Source: Wohlfahrtiimonas sp. G9077
GTDB lineage: Bacteria; Pseudomonadota; Gammaproteobacteria; Cardiobacteriales; Wohlfahrtiimonadaceae
Assembly (NCBI RefSeq): GCF_002252155.1
Contig: NZ_NEFD01000001.1
Location: 558,001 to 622,000, forward strand
Direction of reading: 5' to 3'
DNA length: 64,000 nt
Below the pieces are notes generated by a model, which worked only from the letters and a program-made list of their open reading frames with translations, was not told the origin of the DNA and made no database searches. A program made the position numbers and the translations under genes. This document shows, piece by piece, positions 11,323-20,834 of the stretch; position 1 is the first letter of the stretch; every line of letters begins with the position of its first letter.

Positions 11323-12401
11323 TTGGAGGCATCAGTTTTTCCTGTATAAAACTGACTGTGTGTATACGCTTTATAAGCTTCTCTTAACCCCACCATTAAC
11401 ACAGCACACACCGGCAATGCCAACAAAATCCCGAAAAAGCCAAAGAGCGTGCCACCTGCCATCAACGCAAAAATCACCGCCACAGGATGCATGCCCAATT
11501 TATCCCCCACCAATTTTGGCGTCAATACAAAGCTTTCTAGCAATTGGCCAATGGCAAACACAATGCCCACCAAGATCAGCAATTTATAATCATGTGTTTG
11601 AAACCAAGCCATCGTTAAGCCAACCACAATGCCGGTGGATGCACCCAAATAAGGAATGAAGCTGATTAAACCTGCCAACATGCCCACCAATAAGCCCAAC
11701 TCTAACCCCACCAATGTCAGGCCTAAGCTGTACACAAGTGCTAAGGCAAACATCACCGACAATTGCCCACGCATAAAACTGCCAAGCATTTCGTTGGCAT
11801 CGGTTAAAAAGTTCAACACACGATCACGTACTTTTAAAGGTATCAAAGTGCCCAATTGATGATTGATCAATTGCCAATCTCGCATGAAGTAAAACGTCAG
11901 CATCGGGATCAAAAAGAGGCTCGTTAAAAAACCGATGATCATCATCGTTGATGAGGTCAAAGAACTGATCACTTTACGCAGCGTCTCGCCAATCATGCCA
12001 CCATAATTGCTGAGCGCTTCTTGCACCGTGGCAAAGTTGAGTTTGACAAACTCAGGCGATAACTCTTTACCATAGGGTTTTAAAATGTGCTCTTGCACCC
12101 AACTGAACACCGCTGGTAAACGATTTAAAAAGACGATCACCTGATTGATGAGCATCGGAATCAAAATAAGCAACAACATCAATAAAATGATCGTAATTAC
12201 GGTAAATACGATGGTCACCGCCCACATGCGAGATAGATTGGTAAAGCGGCTTTGCAGCTTCATCACAATGGGATTGCCAATGTAGGCCAAACCAAAGGCG
12301 ATCAAAAATGGGGTCAAAACTGGGCGCAACATAAAGATCAGCCATCCAAAAAATAGGATGCATAACCATAAGATGATTTGTCGATTTGTCAGCAGGCTCA
12401 T
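11319..12401 (-). CDS. AI-2E/PerM family membrane protein
   Basis: A 360-residue polytopic inner-membrane protein of the PerM/YhhT/TqsA family. Hydrophobic helices occur at both ends, and the soluble segment between the first helices and the core (about 70-150) is typical. Family members export varied small molecules, so the substrate is unknown. The ATG at 12401 is preferred because AAGGGA lies just upstream of it; an in-frame ATG at 12416 has no ribosome site. The gene is convergent with the pseudopilin gene and no terminator was seen between them. Confidence 0.85.
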   Translation of the reverse strand: MSLLTNRQIILWLCILFFGWLIFMLRPVLTPFLIAFGLAYIGNPIVMKLQSRFTNLSRMWAVTIVFTVITIILLMLLLILIPMLINQVIVFLNRLPAVFSWVQEHILKPYGKELSPEFVKLNFATVQEALSNYGGMIGETLRKVISSLTSSTMMIIGFLTSLFLIPMLTFYFMRDWQLINHQLGTLIPLKVRDRVLNFLTDANEMLGSFMRGQLSVMFALALVYSLGLTLVGLELGLLVGMLAGLISFIPYLGASTGIVVGLTMAWFQTHDYKLLILVGIVFAIGQLLESFVLTPKLVGDKLGMHPVAVIFALMAGGTLFGFFGILLALPVCAVLMVGLREAYKAYTHSQFYTGKTDASN

Positions 12402-12450
12402 ACGTTCCCTTATCATTTATGAATGTTACGGCTCATTTTACATCAAAAGT

Positions 12451-12479
12451 ATGCCAATGGACCGTTTTTAAAGTACAAT
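12451..12479 (+). promoter_or_regulatory. Candidate promoter for the 12508-20022 gene run
   Basis: ATGCCA at 12451-12456 (four of six matches to the -35 consensus), a 17-bp spacer, and TACAAT at 12474-12479. Transcription would start near 12486, downstream of the ATG at 12478 that overlaps the -10 element. Confidence 0.4.
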
Positions 12480-12507
12480 GAGCCACTCATTTTTAAATAG
12501 GAATTTT

Positions 12508-12828
12508 TTGATAGTGCGTAAATTGTCAAAAAAATTAATTGCCCCGCTCTGGCTCATGAGCGCTGTGTTCATCAGTGCCCATGCTGAAGAGAACACCCCG
12601 CCTGATCTTAATGCCAAGATCGGACGTTGGGTTGAAGATGGCCCAGCCATCAAAGAATTTCCCGTCTGTTATCAGCTTTGGAAATGCGAAAACAGTCAGC
12701 CCACTGCAGGTGAGTCCATTTTATTGCCAAAGGGCGAATGGGGTCTTTGCAGCAATTATGCTGAAGTTTCTGACAATCAAGTGTGCACTCAATGTGCAGC
12801 GCCACCTCCCCTTGAAGTTTGTGAATAA
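12508..12828 (+). CDS. Small cysteine-rich exported protein, unknown function
   Basis: I do not recognise it. From the TTG at 12508 it has about 106 residues, with a signal peptide (KLSKKLIAPLWLMSAVFISAHA) and then an acidic mature part of about 80 residues. The mature part has six cysteines (VCYQLWKC, GLC, VCTQC, VCE), which suggests disulfides in the periplasm or a metal site. The ATG at 12478 falls within the likely -10 element, so a start at TTG 12508 or GTG 12514, behind AGGA (12499-12502), is more probable. It is the first gene of a run that continues through lipA. Confidence 0.55.
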   Translation: MIVRKLSKKLIAPLWLMSAVFISAHAEENTPPDLNAKIGRWVEDGPAIKEFPVCYQLWKCENSQPTAGESILLPKGEWGLCSNYAEVSDNQVCTQCAAPPPLEVCE

Positions 12829-12840
12829 TGGGCCATCCAT

Positions 12841-13113
12841 ATGTTGTATTTAATAGACGTTCGTACCACTGAAGAGTTTAATGCTGGGCATTTAGATGAT
12901 GCCATCCACATCGATTACCGTGAAATCCTCCATCGAATCGATGAAGTGACCACCGATAAAGATGCAGAGATCCACCTTTACTGCCGCTCTGGCGTGCGCT
13001 CTGCGATTGCAGCACAATTGTTGCACAGTCGCGGTTATTATCGCGCCCTCAATATTGGTGGTTATGAAGCGCTCAAAGCGCACCTTGAAGCTCAACAATC
13101 ATATCAAGAATAA
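12841..13113 (+). CDS. Single-domain rhodanese-like protein
   Basis: A 90-residue rhodanese homology domain: LIDVRTTEEFNAGHLDDAIHI at the start and the active-site loop CRSGVRS with Cys48. Such proteins carry sulfane sulfur as a persulfide, as in PspE and GlpE. It has no signal peptide, so it should be cytoplasmic. The neighbourhood of Fe-S and lipoate genes, which need sulfur transfer, makes a sulfur-relay role plausible but unproven. The ribosome site is weak. Confidence 0.85.
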   Translation: MLYLIDVRTTEEFNAGHLDDAIHIDYREILHRIDEVTTDKDAEIHLYCRSGVRSAIAAQLLHSRGYYRALNIGGYEALKAHLEAQQSYQE

Positions 13114-13123
13114 GGAAGAAATC

Positions 13124-13564
13124 ATGAAAGCCTCTCTTTTCGCTGTGCCTGTTGCCCTCATTTTAACAGCCTGTGTTTCCACAGAGCCTGCAACGCAAGC
13201 CCCCGCAACGATCGATGCTGCGCCAACTGCCAAAGCCGCCCTGACCGATCAACATTGGACAACGCGTTTGCCAGATGAAAAAATGGCCCTTCGCAGCTGC
13301 ATTCTTGCAGATAAAAACATCAATGCCATCCTCTACCTAGAAAAATCAGACAAAGCCACAACTTTGGTGGTGGAAGAGAAAAATGGCGCGGTGAAAAATT
13401 GCGTGGTCAGCACAAATCAAAAAGCCAAATTATTGCCCTTTGAAGATCAATTGCCTTCGCACATCGTGCGCTTTTATCCTGTGGGTAAAAAATTGGGCGC
13501 TTGTACCAAACCTGCTGCCCTTAAAGATGCAGACAATCGCTTAATGGGAACTGTGTGCCAGTGA
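13124..13564 (+). CDS. Predicted lipoprotein, unknown function
   Basis: A 146-residue protein with a short signal peptide and lipobox LTAC (Cys17), then a Pro/Ala/Thr-rich linker (residues 18-40) and a small globular domain containing three more cysteines. The start at 13124 follows AAGGAAG at good spacing; the frame is open upstream but inside the rhodanese gene. The stop codon overlaps the start of the RnfB-like gene (TGATG). I do not recognise a family. Confidence 0.75.
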   Translation: MKASLFAVPVALILTACVSTEPATQAPATIDAAPTAKAALTDQHWTTRLPDEKMALRSCILADKNINAILYLEKSDKATTLVVEEKNGAVKNCVVSTNQKAKLLPFEDQLPSHIVRFYPVGKKLGACTKPAALKDADNRLMGTVCQ

Positions 13565-14196
13565 TGAGTTTAGTTCAACAAATTGATCAATTGCTCCCTC
13601 AAACCCAATGTGAACAGTGCGGATTTGAGGGTTGCTTGCCTTATGCAAAAGCCTTAAGTGAAGGTGAGTCTGACATCAATCGCTGCCCACCGGGCGGCGA
13701 ACCTGTCATGCGCGCCTTAGCGCAATTGCTCGATCGCCCTGAAAAAGCGATTGATCCTGACTGTGGCACACCATCGCCCATTCACACCGTTTACATTGAT
13801 GAAACCCTGTGCATTGGCTGCACAAAATGCTTACAAGCCTGTCCGGTTGATGCCATTGTGGGCGCAAAGAAAAAGATGCACACCATCATTGCCAGTGAAT
13901 GCACCGGTTGTGATCTTTGCATTCCGCCGTGTCCGCTCGATTGTATTCACATCGTGCCAAGCCAAGAAGAGAATTTGCCGGCCATCGGTTTATCCCCTGA
14001 GCAAAAGATTCGTGCGGCCAAATCAAGAGCGCGCCACGAAGCCCGTCAAGCACGCAATGCCAATCGCACCACCATCACAAAAACGCTCCCTCCACAAGAG
14101 AAAACGCTGGCCAATCGTTCAAGCGATGCCGATATGCTGTCCCTCATTGCCATGGCCAAAGCGAAAACTCAAGCAAAACACACAAAGCGAGATTAA
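13564..14196 (+). CDS. Soluble RnfB-like ferredoxin
   Basis: A 210-residue protein matching the Fe-S part of RnfB/RsxB. The N-terminal cluster domain has Cys16, Cys19, Cys24 and Cys41 (CEQCGFEGC ... NRCPPGGE), followed by two [4Fe-4S] motifs (Cys83/86/89/93 and Cys113/116/119/123). The membrane helix that begins true RnfB is missing, and no other rnf gene is present. The C-terminal 70 residues are basic, with [13 protein letters not shown]. It lies 2 bases before nth, which ends the rnf operon in enterobacteria, so this may be a reduced relic of that arrangement. The redox partner is unknown. Confidence 0.88.
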   Translation: MSLVQQIDQLLPQTQCEQCGFEGCLPYAKALSEGESDINRCPPGGEPVMRALAQLLDRPEKAIDPDCGTPSPIHTVYIDETLCIGCTKCLQACPVDAIVGAKKKMHTIIASECTGCDLCIPPCPLDCIHIVPSQEENLPAIGLSPEQKIRAAKSRARHEARQARNANRTTITKTLPPQEKTLANRSSDADMLSLIAMAKAKTQAKHTKRD

Positions 14197-14198
14197 TC

Positions 14199-14855
14199 AT
14201 GGCTAAGTTGTATCAACGGCAAATGACTAAAGAGGAAATTCGTACCTTTTTTGAGATTTTACGAAGTGACAACCCACATCCCACGACAGAATTGATCTAT
14301 TCCACGCCTTTTGAACTGTTAGTGGCGGTACTTTTATCCGCCCAAGCCACTGACAAAGGCGTCAATAAAGCCACCGTTCCCATGTTTAAAGTGGCCAATA
14401 CACCAGAAGCATTAGCAGATTTGGGCATAGAAGGCATCAAAGGCTACATTAAAACCATTGGTTTATTTAATACCAAAGCTGAAAACCTCTACAAAACCTG
14501 CGTCATTTTGCGCGATCGTTTTAACAGCGTAGTGCCAGATAATCGACAAGACCTTGAATCCCTTCCCGGCGTTGGGCGCAAAACCGCCAATGTGATTTTA
14601 AATACTGCCTTTGGTCAACCCACCATGGCAGTGGATACACACATTTTTCGTGTGGGCAATCGCACAGGCTTAGCCCCCGGCAAAGATGTGGTGGAAGTGG
14701 AGCAAGCGCTCCTTAAAAAAATCCCCAAAGAGTTCATGCTCGATGCGCACCATTGGCTCATTTTACTCGGTCGCTATGTATGTGTGGCACGTTCGCCGAA
14801 ATGCGCTGCGTGCCTTGTGTACAACCAGTGTCAATTTAAGGAAAAAACTGCATGA
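14199..14855 (+). CDS. nth: Endonuclease III
   Basis: A base-excision repair glycosylase/AP lyase for oxidised pyrimidines; 218 residues. The helix-hairpin-helix LPGVGRKTA (122-130) contains the catalytic Lys128. Asp146 (VDTHIFR) is the second catalytic residue. Cys195, Cys202, Cys205 and Cys211 hold the [4Fe-4S] cluster, all shifted by eight from E. coli. The gene follows the RnfB-like gene directly, and its stop overlaps the lipB start (ATGA). Confidence 0.96.
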   Translation: MAKLYQRQMTKEEIRTFFEILRSDNPHPTTELIYSTPFELLVAVLLSAQATDKGVNKATVPMFKVANTPEALADLGIEGIKGYIKTIGLFNTKAENLYKTCVILRDRFNSVVPDNRQDLESLPGVGRKTANVILNTAFGQPTMAVDTHIFRVGNRTGLAPGKDVVEVEQALLKKIPKEFMLDAHHWLILLGRYVCVARSPKCAACLVYNQCQFKEKTA

Positions 14856-15508
14856 TCATCAAAGACTTAGGAATAACAGATTACGCACCTGTTTTTCATG
14901 CCATGCAATCTTTTACCGATGCGCGCGATGAGGATACAGAAGATGAGTTTTGGATCACTGAGCATCACCCTGTTTTCACACAAGGTTTAGCGGGCAAAAG
15001 TGAGCACATTTTGCAATTGAGTGACATTCCAATTGTCCCCACAGATCGTGGCGGACAAGTGACATATCATGGACCACGCCAGCTCGTGTTTTATCCGTTG
15101 CTGAACATTAAAAAACATCGCCTCTCCCCGCGCCCGCTTGTCAGTTTATTAGAAAATACCACCTTAAAAGTATTAAAAGAGCTTGGCATTGAGGCGTATG
15201 CCAAACCTGATGCACCAGGAATTTATGTGGATCATCATGGTGAATCCCATAAAATATCCTCCCTTGGCTTAAGAATTCGCAAAGGGTGTTGCTACCACGG
15301 ATTGGCACTGAATGTGGACATGGATTTAACGCCGTTTGGTTACATTAATCCTTGTGGTTATCAAGGCTTAAAAATGATCAACGTGAGTGATTTAAACAAA
15401 AACTTTGATTTTGACATGATAAAATCGAGGTTCATAGAGTATTTTACCGCAGGCTTTACAGCGCTTGTGGCACAATCATCAAGGAGAGAAAATGGCAACG
15501 AATCATAA
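14852..15508 (+). CDS. lipB: Octanoyl-ACP:protein N-octanoyltransferase
   Basis: Transfers octanoate from acyl carrier protein to lipoyl domains, the first step of lipoate synthesis; 218 residues. The family motif [12 protein letters not shown] (66-77), the catalytic Lys134 (HKISSLGL) and Cys168 (NPCGYQGL) are all present. The start overlaps nth by 4 bases and the end overlaps lipA by 17, so translation of the three genes is probably coupled. Confidence 0.96.
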   Translation: MIIKDLGITDYAPVFHAMQSFTDARDEDTEDEFWITEHHPVFTQGLAGKSEHILQLSDIPIVPTDRGGQVTYHGPRQLVFYPLLNIKKHRLSPRPLVSLLENTTLKVLKELGIEAYAKPDAPGIYVDHHGESHKISSLGLRIRKGCCYHGLALNVDMDLTPFGYINPCGYQGLKMINVSDLNKNFDFDMIKSRFIEYFTAGFTALVAQSSRRENGNES

Positions 15509-16451
15509 ACCTGTACAAGGTGAAAAATTAAGAGGCGCTGATAAGGTTGCTCGCATTCCCATTAAAATTGAACCCACGACCCCTGAAACCCGTTTAAAAA
15601 AACCATCTTGGATTCGTGCAACGTATTCTGGTGGCAAACGTGTGATGGAGCTCAAAGAGATTTTGCGCGGTGCAAAACTTGCCACCGTTTGTGAAGAAGC
15701 CGCCTGCCCAAATCTTGGCGAATGCTTTGGCAAAGGCACCGCAACCTTTATGATCATGGGCGCAATCTGTACACGCCGCTGTCCATTTTGTGATGTGGGT
15801 CACGGCCGCCCAAATCCTTTAGATCCTGAAGAGCCCAAAAACCTTGCCGAAACAGTGGCCGCAATGTCCCTTCGCTATGTGGTGATCACCTCTGTGGATC
15901 GCGATGATCTACGTGATGGCGGCGCACAACACTTTGCCGATTGCATCACAGAGGCGCGTGCAATGAATCCTGATCTTAAAATCGAAATCTTAACGCCAGA
16001 TTTCCGTGGCCGCATGGATGTGGCGATCGAAATTTTGGCCAATACGCCGCCAGATGTGTTTAACCACAACATGGAAACGGCGCCACGCCTGTATAAAGCA
16101 GCGCGCCCGGGTGCAGATTACCAATATTCATTGGATTTATTAAAGAAATTTAAAGCCCAATGTCCAAGCGTGCCTACTAAATCAGGTTTAATGGTGGGAC
16201 TTGGTGAAACCGATGAAGAGATTTTAGAAGTCATGCGTGATCTTCGTGCCCACGATGTGGACATGCTCACCATTGGTCAATATCTGCAACCAAGCCCACA
16301 TCATTTACCGGTGCTGCGCTATGTGACGCCTGAAACCTTTGCCATGTACAAAGAAGAAGGCTTAAAAATGGGCTTTAAAGAAGTGGCCTCAGGCCCAATG
16401 GTGCGCTCTTCTTATCATGCGGACATTCAAGCCTCTTCATTAATCTCATAA
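15492..16451 (+). CDS. lipA: Lipoyl synthase
   Basis: A radical-SAM enzyme that inserts two sulfurs into protein-bound octanoate; 319 residues. The auxiliary cluster ligands are Cys67, Cys72 and Cys78 ([12 protein letters not shown]), the radical-SAM CxxxCxxC is Cys93, Cys97 and Cys100, and the conserved C-terminal RSSYHA is present. The ATG at 15492 is chosen because AAGGAGAG sits directly before it and MATNHKP is a plausible start. The in-frame ATG at 15465 lies deep inside lipB. Confidence 0.96.
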   Translation: MATNHKPVQGEKLRGADKVARIPIKIEPTTPETRLKKPSWIRATYSGGKRVMELKEILRGAKLATVCEEAACPNLGECFGKGTATFMIMGAICTRRCPFCDVGHGRPNPLDPEEPKNLAETVAAMSLRYVVITSVDRDDLRDGGAQHFADCITEARAMNPDLKIEILTPDFRGRMDVAIEILANTPPDVFNHNMETAPRLYKAARPGADYQYSLDLLKKFKAQCPSVPTKSGLMVGLGETDEEILEVMRDLRAHDVDMLTIGQYLQPSPHHLPVLRYVTPETFAMYKEEGLKMGFKEVASGPMVRSSYHADIQASSLIS

Positions 16452-16460
16452 GGACTTATC

Positions 16461-17480
16461 GTGACTTCCCACGGCAAAGAGATCATCAAACTACAACAAA
16501 TCGTCTTCATCATTGGCATCATTCTCTTTGCCATTAAGATTTTGGCATGGGCATTGACAGGATCCGTTGCGATCCTCACCGATGCCTTAGAAAGCGTCAT
16601 CAACGTGGTGGCCGGCGGTTTTACCCTTTATAGTTTGTATGTCTCTTTTTTGCCAAAGGATCACAATCACCCTTATGGACACGGCAAAATCGAGTTCATT
16701 GCTGCCGGCATTGAAGGCACCCTCATCTTTATCGCGGGGGTTTACATTCTCATTGAGGCGATTGTGCAGCTCATTGAAGGTAAACACACCATCAATCAAT
16801 TGGGCTACGGGATCATTTTAGTGGGAATTGCCGGCGCAATTAACTATGTGCTTGGCTATGTGATGATCAAAAAGGGGCGCGAGAAAAAATCCCTGCCCCT
16901 CATTGCCGGCGGTAAACACTTACTGTCCGACAGCTACTCATCGATTGCTTTGATCATCGGGCTGATTTTGGTCCTCATCACCGGTCAATTGTGGCTAGAC
17001 AGCGTCATTGCCATTGCCTTTAGCCTATTCATTGCTTATGCCGGCTTTAAAATCATCCGCGAGGCCATTGCCGGCATTATGGATGAAGCCGATGAAGCAT
17101 TGCTCGATGAATACATCACCGTTCTAAATCAAAACCGCACCGAAAATTGGATCGACATTCACAACATTCGATTCATTAAATATGGTAGCAATTTGCATTT
17201 AGATTGCCATTTGACGGTGCCTTGGTATTTCAATACACGAGAAGCACACCGCGAATATGAACACCTTCGCGAAGTGACGCACACCTATTTTGATCAGCCG
17301 GTGGAATTGTTTGTGCACATCGATGATTGTGTCACTGAATCTTGCGAGATTTGTGACAAGCACGATTGCGCCCTTCGCCAAATGAAATTCATTCAAAAAG
17401 TGACTTGGGATGTGAAAAACACCACACAATTGCCCCGTCACAGCATTCACGATGTCAAAGAACCCCATCGCACTCTTTGA
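16461..17480 (+). CDS. Cation diffusion facilitator transporter
   Basis: A 339-residue inner-membrane metal exporter of the CDF family. Six membrane helices occupy about residues 12-205. Metal-site signatures are TDALESV in helix 2 and GKHLLSDSYSS in helix 5, and a His-rich loop (KDHNHPYGHGK) follows helix 2. The cytoplasmic domain ends in a Cys/His-rich stretch (CVTESCEICDKHDC), which could bind metal. The start is GTG behind AAGGA. The metal (zinc, iron or manganese) cannot be told from this. The 3' end overlaps the TatD gene by 29 bases. Confidence 0.88.
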   Translation: MTSHGKEIIKLQQIVFIIGIILFAIKILAWALTGSVAILTDALESVINVVAGGFTLYSLYVSFLPKDHNHPYGHGKIEFIAAGIEGTLIFIAGVYILIEAIVQLIEGKHTINQLGYGIILVGIAGAINYVLGYVMIKKGREKKSLPLIAGGKHLLSDSYSSIALIIGLILVLITGQLWLDSVIAIAFSLFIAYAGFKIIREAIAGIMDEADEALLDEYITVLNQNRTENWIDIHNIRFIKYGSNLHLDCHLTVPWYFNTREAHREYEHLREVTHTYFDQPVELFVHIDDCVTESCEICDKHDCALRQMKFIQKVTWDVKNTTQLPRHSIHDVKEPHRTL

Positions 17481-18225
17481 TTCCCACATTCATCTAGATG
17501 ATCCGCGTTATGCGGGCCATCTCCCTGTGCTCATGGAAAATGCCAAAGCACACGGCATCATGGGTGCCATCATTCCGGGCACAGTGGCCAGTGCATTTGT
17601 AAACATTGAATCGATCACGCAGCAATACCCTAACTGTTATGGCGCGTATGGTTTGCACCCCTATTTTATGGAGATGCACACAGACACTGATCTACAGATC
17701 GTTGAGCAATACCTTAAAAAAGGGGATGCCGTGGCCGTTGGCGAGTGCGGATTAGATGCGATGATCGATTCTGATATCAACGCACAACTGCCCCTATTTA
17801 AAGCCCACATTCGCTTAGCCCTTGAATATGACTTGCCCTTGATCATTCACACCCGTAAAACGGTGGATTTGGTGCTCAAAGAGATCCGAAAACATCCAAA
17901 TTTACGCGGCGTATTTCACAGTTTCAGCGGCAGCATTCAGCAGGCAGAGATCATTCGTCAACACAATTTTTTAATGGGCTTTGGTGGGCCGGTGACTTTT
18001 GAGCGCGCCCATAAATTGCATCGCCTGTTAAAACATTTAACTTTGGATGATTTTGTGCTGGAAACCGATGGCCCCTTTCAACCCGGCAGCCATCGCATAA
18101 ATGATTTACACTATCCGGAAGATTTACGAAACATTGCCGAATATGTTGCGACCTTAAGGGGAGATTCGTTAGAATCCCTCTCACACGCGACAACCACAAA
18201 TACGAAAAACTTATTTAAGTTATAA
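17452..18225 (+). CDS. TatD family metal-dependent hydrolase
   Basis: A 257-residue TIM-barrel hydrolase. Ligand motifs in order are DSHIHLD (H12, H14), VGECGLD, IIHTRK, FHSFSG and ETDGPF, as in TatD/YcfH/YjjV proteins, which act as DNA exonucleases or deoxyribonucleases. Its first codons lie inside the CDF gene; no clear ribosome site was found, so translation may be coupled. A start a few codons later cannot be excluded. Confidence 0.9.
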   Translation: MSKNPIALFDSHIHLDDPRYAGHLPVLMENAKAHGIMGAIIPGTVASAFVNIESITQQYPNCYGAYGLHPYFMEMHTDTDLQIVEQYLKKGDAVAVGECGLDAMIDSDINAQLPLFKAHIRLALEYDLPLIIHTRKTVDLVLKEIRKHPNLRGVFHSFSGSIQQAEIIRQHNFLMGFGGPVTFERAHKLHRLLKHLTLDDFVLETDGPFQPGSHRINDLHYPEDLRNIAEYVATLRGDSLESLSHATTTNTKNLFKL

Positions 18226-18235
18226 GGATTCTTGC

Positions 18236-19291
18236 ATGATTATTCCTAAACATCTTTCTACGCTCTTTAATATTGAATATCCCATCATTCAAGCGCCGAT
18301 GGCAGGTGTCTCATCGCCTGAATTGGTGGCAACGGTCTCAAATGCTGGCGGCCTTGGCACGATTGCAGCCGGCTACTTATCCGCCGATGCCCTTCGCGGT
18401 GAGATTGCCGCCGTGCGAGCACTCACAGATCGCCCCTTTATGGTCAATCTCTTTGTGCCGCATCGCACCTATGTGAGCCGCGAGCAGATGGATGATTTCA
18501 TCCTCAAAGCTTCTGAACTCAACCCGAACATTAAAATCAATGAGGCCACAAACCTCTATAATGAAAGCTTATGGGAAACAAGTGATTTAAACCACATGGT
18601 GGATGTGATCATCGATTTAAATGTGCCGATTGTCAGCTTCACCTTTGGTGTGCCCGATGATGAGACCTTAGCGCGCCTACGTGAACACAATGTCTTGGTG
18701 GTGGGCAATGCCACGCACCTGTTAGAAGGATTTGTGTGGATTGAAAAAGGTGCAGACGCATTAATTTTACAAGGCAGTGAAGCCGGCGGACACCGCGCAA
18801 CCTTCATTGGTGATCCCCTTCGTGTGCAGCAATCGGCTTTCACCTTGTTACAACAAGGACGCCGCGAGTTGAACATTCCCCTCATCACATCCGGTGGTTA
18901 TTTTGATTCCCAATCCATGGGGGCTGCCTTCTGCTTAGGCGCATCTGCCATTTCTGTGGGCACTGCATTCATCACAACCGATGAGTCAAAAGCTACTGAA
19001 GCCTATAAAGATGCCTTACTCAACAGCAATGAGTTGGACAGCATTTTCACACGTGATTTAAGCGGTTCATGGGCACGTGCTGTACGTACAGAGGGCTTAA
19101 AAGCCATTGAGGCGGCTGATTTACCACTATTGCCTTTCCCGGCGCATCGTTATTTGATGAATGCACTTGTGGCACAAGATGAACCTGAAAAATATCGCGC
19201 CATTTATGCCGGTATCAATGCACAATTTTGTGAACGTGCTGCTGCAGAGACTTTGATGCATCGCTGGATCAATGAGTTGCAATGTCTATGA
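18236..19291 (+). CDS. Nitronate monooxygenase family flavoprotein
   Basis: A 351-residue FMN-dependent TIM-barrel enzyme. YPIIQAPMAGVSSPELVATVSNAGGLG at the N-terminus and LILQGSEAGGHR in the middle (with the catalytic His) define the family. Members oxidise propionate-3-nitronate and related toxins, and some serve other FMN roles. AAGGA precedes the ATG. The stop overlaps the hydrolase start region, indicating an operon. Confidence 0.9.
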   Translation: MIIPKHLSTLFNIEYPIIQAPMAGVSSPELVATVSNAGGLGTIAAGYLSADALRGEIAAVRALTDRPFMVNLFVPHRTYVSREQMDDFILKASELNPNIKINEATNLYNESLWETSDLNHMVDVIIDLNVPIVSFTFGVPDDETLARLREHNVLVVGNATHLLEGFVWIEKGADALILQGSEAGGHRATFIGDPLRVQQSAFTLLQQGRRELNIPLITSGGYFDSQSMGAAFCLGASAISVGTAFITTDESKATEAYKDALLNSNELDSIFTRDLSGSWARAVRTEGLKAIEAADLPLLPFPAHRYLMNALVAQDEPEKYRAIYAGINAQFCERAAAETLMHRWINELQCL

Positions 19292-20022
19292 TGTTCGATC
19301 ACATTGCCATTGCGCACGATGTGCCAAGCGCGCCTACAGCGGCGATTTTATGGTTAAGCGGTTATGCCTCTGTCATGAACAGCACCAAAGTCACCGCTTT
19401 AGCTGCATGGGCAAAGCAGCATGACATTGAGCTCATGCGTTTTGATTATTCAGGACTTGGAGACAGCGGCGGTGATTTTGCCAAAGGCAATCTCACCACA
19501 TGGCTCAATGAAGCACGATACTGTTATGATCAATTGCGCCATCGACCGGTGTACATCATCGGCTCATCGATGGGCGCATGGCTTGCACTCCGTTTAGCCC
19601 TGGAATTACAAGGCAGTGATCAAGCGCCAGATGGTTTATTGCTCCTTGCGCCAGCCGTGGATTTTACCCACGAATTGTTGCTCAAAGCTTTAACGCCCGC
19701 CCAACTGGCCCATTTTAAAGCGCAAGGCGTGCTTGAACTGCCATCACGCTATGATGAAGCGCCGCTGAAGGTGTACCATCAATTTGTTGAAGATGCCGCA
19801 AAGCACCGCTTATTAATGCATCCTCAAACCTTAACTGTGCCAACCACCATCATTCATGGTCAGCAAGATCAAGACATTCCCATCAGCTTAATGGAAAAGG
19901 CAGCGCAGCATTTAGGCATTCACCATGTCATCACAGTGCCAGATGGCGGACATCGCTTGTCGCGTGATCAAGATATCGCTTTGATTTTAAAAACAGTGGC
20001 TGCACTCATCAAAAGTGAATAA
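19282..20022 (+). CDS. Alpha/beta hydrolase
   Basis: A 246-residue serine hydrolase of the ABHD10/YqiA-like kind. The nucleophile elbow is GSSMG with Ser96, the acid lies in HGQQDQDIP and the base is the histidine in PDGGHRLS. FDYSGLGDSGG is the oxyanion-loop region. Three in-frame ATGs (19282, 19288, 19291) overlap the previous stop, so the exact start is uncertain by up to three codons. The substrate is unknown; esterase or thioesterase activity is likely. Confidence 0.82.
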   Translation: MSMMFDHIAIAHDVPSAPTAAILWLSGYASVMNSTKVTALAAWAKQHDIELMRFDYSGLGDSGGDFAKGNLTTWLNEARYCYDQLRHRPVYIIGSSMGAWLALRLALELQGSDQAPDGLLLLAPAVDFTHELLLKALTPAQLAHFKAQGVLELPSRYDEAPLKVYHQFVEDAAKHRLLMHPQTLTVPTTIIHGQQDQDIPISLMEKAAQHLGIHHVITVPDGGHRLSRDQDIALILKTVAALIKSE

Positions 20023-20048
20023 GCCTATTGTTTCCCATAAAAATTGGC

Positions 20049-20054
20049 TATAAT
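20049..20054 (+). promoter_or_regulatory. -10 element for the Bax-inhibitor-like gene
   Basis: A perfect TATAAT 31 bases before the ATG at 20085. A -35 match is weak (TTGTTT at 20028-20033, 15 bp away). Confidence 0.45.
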
Positions 20055-20084
20055 CCACTCAGTTTATATTACTTAGGAGGGTCT

Positions 20085-20786
20085 ATGAACTCACACTATC
20101 AGCAAAACTCAGAGGTTTTCTCAGGCAGCAATGCCCTTGCATCGAACAAAGTGATTCGTCAAGCGTATGCCTTAGTGGGCATCTCTTTATTGCCAACGGC
20201 GCTCGGCGTTTGGCTTGGCTATATGAGCAATGGTTTATTGATGCGCATCGCGGGCAATAGCCCCATCATGTACTTTGTGGGCGTGATGGCCATTTTCTAC
20301 GGCTTGATCTTCATGATTGAGAAAAACCGCAGAAACAGTACCGGCCTTGCGTTGATGTTTGTCTTTACCTTATTGATGGGCTTGATGCTGCAGCCACTCC
20401 TTGCGATGGTGAGCAACATGAACAATGGCATGAGCCTGATCAGCACAGCCGTTTTTGGCACGGCTGCCATCTTTGTGGGCTTGGCTTTCATTGGCAATAA
20501 CGCCAGCAAAGATTACTCTTTCCTAGGTCGTTATGTGGGCATTTTGTTCATCGTATTGATGATCACCATTGTGCTTAACTACTTCTTCTTGAAGATGCCA
20601 ATGATGTCCTTATTTGTCTCCTTTGCGGTGATTGCATTTTCATCCATGATCATTGTGTATCGCATCAACATGGCGGCACGCGGCGGTGAAGACAGCTACA
20701 TCTCCTTAGCGTTAGACATCTACATCTCCTTGTACAACATCTTCACAAGCTTGTTGAGAATCTTAGCCATTTTCAATGATGACTAG
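20085..20786 (+). CDS. Bax inhibitor-1/YccA family membrane protein
   Basis: A 233-residue inner-membrane protein with about seven helices from residue 28 on, and the family-typical last segment GGEDSYISLALDIYISLYNIFTSLLRIL. In E. coli, YccA interacts with and modulates the FtsH protease; the biochemical role of the wider family (calcium leak, stress) is debated. The ATG at 20085 follows TAGGAGGG. The in-frame extension back to 20028 covers the promoter and is not used. Confidence 0.87.
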   Translation: MNSHYQQNSEVFSGSNALASNKVIRQAYALVGISLLPTALGVWLGYMSNGLLMRIAGNSPIMYFVGVMAIFYGLIFMIEKNRRNSTGLALMFVFTLLMGLMLQPLLAMVSNMNNGMSLISTAVFGTAAIFVGLAFIGNNASKDYSFLGRYVGILFIVLMITIVLNYFFLKMPMMSLFVSFAVIAFSSMIIVYRINMAARGGEDSYISLALDIYISLYNIFTSLLRILAIFNDD

Positions 20787-20800
20787 ATTCAGCGCATCAA

Positions 20801-20826
20801 AAAGCCGAGGTTACTCGGCTTTTTTT
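20801..20826. terminator. Bidirectional intrinsic terminator
   Basis: Stem AGCCGAG (20803-20809) / CTCGGCT (20814-20820), loop GTTA, followed by six T on the plus strand and preceded by A residues that serve the minus strand. It sits between the convergent Bax-inhibitor-like and NadE-like genes. Confidence 0.85.
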
Positions 20827-20834
20827 ATGGTGTT

